Assembly: GCA_900550035.1 (NCBI GenBank)
Contig: URQS01000008.1
Location: 10,813 to 74,812, forward strand
DNA: 64,000 bases
Direction of reading: 5' to 3'
Source of the DNA: an uncultured Prevotella sp.
GTDB taxonomy: Bacteria > Bacteroidota > Bacteroidia > Bacteroidales > Bacteroidaceae
This document shows positions 62,432 to 64,000 of this stretch, piece by piece. Each line of letters starts with the position of its first letter. Position 1 is the stretch's first letter. Position numbers and translations under genes: made by a program. Below the pieces are notes generated by a model. That model did no database searches, was not told where the DNA came from, and saw nothing but the letters and a program-made list of their open reading frames with translations.

Positions 62432-63286
62432 ATGGAACTTAAGGATATAGAAATGCGCCCCAACCGCAAGGCTTCGCTCAAGACGCGCAGCCTGGACGAA
62501 TGGCTGGGCGAGTACATAGTTATCGACTACGGAATGATTGTGCTGTGCAGGGATGGCGAGGCTGACATCAGGGTGAACTTCACGGAATGGCAGCTGAAGC
62601 CCGGCTCGGTGATAACGCTGTTTCCGGGCGACGTGGTGTCGATAACGCAGAAGAGCGAAGAATTCAAGGCGGAGACGCTGCGCTATGCCGCGTCGCTGCT
62701 GCGCGAAGCCAGTCTGCAACTGGAGCATACCGTATACTCCGAACTGAAGGCCGACCGTTGCCGCACCGAGTCGGCTACGCTGACAAGCATCGTGAGCAAT
62801 ATGCTGGCGCTGCTGCGTCTGTACTTCGAGCAGGAGGGCTGCACCTGTCTCGACCAACTGGTGATGCTGCAGCTGAAGGCTTTCTTCCTCGGATTTTACG
62901 ACTATCTGTATCGCAACCCGATAAAGCGCACTACGGAGAACGGCACGCCACGCACCAAGGAACTCTTCAACCGATTTATGCGCGAACTGGAGCACCGCTA
63001 CCGCGAGTCGCGCGACGTTAGCTACTACGCCGAACTGCTGCACATCTCACCAAAATATCTCAACATGGTGACACAACGCATGACCAGCCACACCATCAAG
63101 ACCATTATCAATCAGTATGTGGTGCTGCAGATAAAGCAATCGCTCACCACTGAGGAGAAATCAATCAAACAAATAGCGTGGGACTATCACTTCAGCGACC
63201 TCTCGTTCTTCTGCCGCTACTTCAAGCAACACACGGGTATGACACCGCAACAGTTCAGAAGGAGGGTGTGTCAAAATAGAAGTTAG
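62432..63286 (+). CDS. AraC-family regulator of the efflux operon
   Basis: The 284-residue protein has an N-terminal cupin-like sensing domain (about 25-80; IVIDYGMIVLCRDGEADIRV, LKPGSVITLFPGDVVSI) and a C-terminal AraC double HTH (about 185-280; VSYYAELLHISPKYLNMVTQ, SIKQIAWDYHFSDLSFFCRY, FKQHTGMTPQQFRR). It is divergent from the TolC-HlyD-MFS operon and is probably its activator. The last six residues (VCQNRS) are encoded by the left end of a MITE-like repeat (63260 on) that supplies the stop codon, so the original C-terminus has been replaced. The HTH itself is complete. Confidence 0.87.
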   Translation: MELKDIEMRPNRKASLKTRSLDEWLGEYIVIDYGMIVLCRDGEADIRVNFTEWQLKPGSVITLFPGDVVSITQKSEEFKAETLRYAASLLREASLQLEHTVYSELKADRCRTESATLTSIVSNMLALLRLYFEQEGCTCLDQLVMLQLKAFFLGFYDYLYRNPIKRTTENGTPRTKELFNRFMRELEHRYRESRDVSYYAELLHISPKYLNMVTQRMTSHTIKTIINQYVVLQIKQSLTTEEKSIKQIAWDYHFSDLSFFCRYFKQHTGMTPQQFRRRVCQNRS

Positions 63287-63438
63287 AGGAAGTTTGGGCT
63301 TTGCCCGTAGTTAATAGAAGTTAGCGGACATATGTATAAATTGCTGAAAATAAAGCATTTGTCTGTTAACTTCCATCCATCGTAGATGGATTAACTTCTT
63401 CTTAACTTCCTCTAACTCCTATTTTGACACACCCTCCT
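63260..63438. repeat. MITE-like element with 35-bp terminal inverted repeats
   Basis: The ends at 63260-63294 and 63404-63438 are inverted copies with one mismatch out of 35 (outer sequence AGGAGGGTGTGTCAAAATAG). A nested inner pair (AGAAGTTAGCGGACA and TGTCTGTTAACTTCC) and a small TCCATC/GATGGA hairpin lie inside. The element is 179 bp and has no coding capacity, like a miniature inverted-repeat transposable element. Its left end forms the last codons of the AraC gene. Confidence 0.8.
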
Positions 63439-63477
63439 CCTACACAAGCTTACAAATCATACCACTCCCCTCCCTAC

Positions 63478-63500
63478 GGGGGAGGGGCAAGGGGGTGGGG
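63478..63500 (+). other. Perfect G-quadruplex motif
   Basis: Four G-runs (G5, G4, G5, G4 at 63478-63482, 63484-63487, 63491-63495 and 63497-63500) are separated by loops of 1, 3 and 1 nt (A, CAA, T). Just before, CCCCTCCC (63467-63474) can pair with the first two G-runs as a competing hairpin. It lies directly before the second R400 copy. Confidence 0.7.
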
Positions 63501-63503
63501 CTT

Positions 63504-63911
63504 CATGCAAATATTGTACAGACAGTAAAAAAGTGTTACAAATAAAAAATCAAATCTAGAGATTGGAGAGAGCTTTTTTAGTGGCTTTTGCTGTGCCCGA
63601 CACCACCCTACTCCTAATTCTGAACTTCTTTCACTTCCAAATGTAGTCCTTTTGCTATGCAACTGTAGCCCTTTTGCCTTCTAAAAGGACTACAGTTAGA
63701 AGGCAAAAGGAGTCCCGTTGAAACAAAATGGAGCATTTTTGCTTCGCTAAGAATTGTATGCCGAAGCAGCAAACACCATAACTTACTGAGTACAAGCCAT
63801 ATAACACAAATCGCTCAAAACTCACAAATTTCGAGCCAAGGAATTCCTTGTGCGTCCAACTCGTAGTTTTGAGCGATAGAAAATGCAAATATTGTCATGG
63901 AGCAGCGCTCC
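63504..63911 (+). repeat. Structured non-coding element (R400), copy 2
   Basis: Direct-orientation copy of 12976-13381. The 3' hairpin is TCGCTCAAAACT with AGTTTTGAGCGA. Compared with copy 1 a C-G pair has become T-A, which preserves pairing. The block ATGCAAATATTGT stands at both ends. The central part can form CTTTTGCCTTCT/AGAAGGCAAAAG or the competing AACTGTAG-CCCTTTT/AAAAGGACTACAGTT stem. Short open frames inside differ from those of copy 1. Confidence 0.75.
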
Positions 63912-63950
63912 AAAGTGAGAGGTAGAGATGTGAATATCTATGTTTAATCG

Positions 63951-63991
63951 AGTAGGAGGTAAACACTAATCATAGGTGTTTATCTCCTACT
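63951..63991 (+). terminator. Hairpin with T-rich tail near the window end
   Basis: AGTAGGAGGTAAACAC (63951-63966) pairs with GTGTTTATCTCCTACT (63976-63991), one mismatch, and is followed by TTCGTATTT. The gene it would serve is not certain: the AraC gene ends 665 bp upstream and any gene to the right is outside the window. Confidence 0.5.
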
Positions 63992-64000
63992 TTCGTATTT

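Overview
The window looks like a chromosomal segment of a Bacteroidales bacterium, most likely Prevotella or a close relative. The evidence is two SusC/SusD loci, RagB-type lipoproteins, an S46 dipeptidyl-peptidase, DUF3332, DUF4843, PKD-like and PCMD proteins, a C-terminal tail typical of proteins exported by this phylum, promoters of the Bacteroidetes type (TTTG, 19-20 nt, TAnnTTTG), and weak or absent Shine-Dalgarno sequences. The genus is an inference from overall resemblance. I saw no rRNA, tRNA, CRISPR array or transposase gene.

Bases 1-25600 are transcribed leftward. The two ends carry the two halves of a citrate lyase system. citD-citE-citF (25602-22879) encode the enzyme, with citF frameshifted. 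citX and a fused citC-citG (2622-146) encode its prosthetic-group and activation enzymes. Between them lie two glycan or peptide uptake loci. Locus 1 (12504-3234) has SusC, SusD (broken by an in-frame TAG), a GH16 beta-glucanase and a sensor/AraC-type regulator whose kinase part has decayed. Locus 2 (20747-13424) has SusC (also broken by TAG), SusD, a DUF4843 lipoprotein and a PKD-like lipoprotein. The remains of an ECF sigma factor lie upstream, cut off by an AAA ATPase/DUF4143 gene.

Bases 25600-50560 run mostly rightward: a HAD hydrolase, ribF, CPBP protease and DEAD-box helicase unit; a three-gene envelope operon (PCMD lipoprotein, beta-barrel protein, calycin/PCMD protein) ending in a strong terminator; a Fic-HTH gene with operator-like palindromes, then ung; a DUF3109 gene; an SpmA/SpmB-type membrane protein; a four-helix-bundle protein; a flippase; a DPP7-like peptidase; a DUF3332 lipoprotein divergent from an AraC regulator; and gltB-gltD.

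Bases 50640-64000 hold a leftward group (NCS2 purine permease, RhuM-Fic fusion, comM-like ATPase) and a rightward operon (DUF2442, ruvB, DUF2851, glutaminase). Last comes a leftward tripartite efflux operon (TolC, HlyD, MFS) with a divergent AraC regulator. A deletion has fused TolC to HlyD.

The least explained part of the window is its non-coding repeats. A structured element of about 406 bp occurs twice and shows a compensatory base change in its stem. An element of about 80 bp occurs as inverted copies on either side of locus 1. Hairpin arrays of a 9-nt GTAGG repeat flank the flippase gene. There is also a family of purine-rich inverted repeats and a MITE-like element. Several of these have entered coding sequence (the CitC linker, the MFS C-terminus and the AraC C-terminus). 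Five genes carry lesions. Without reads I cannot tell real decay from assembly error.
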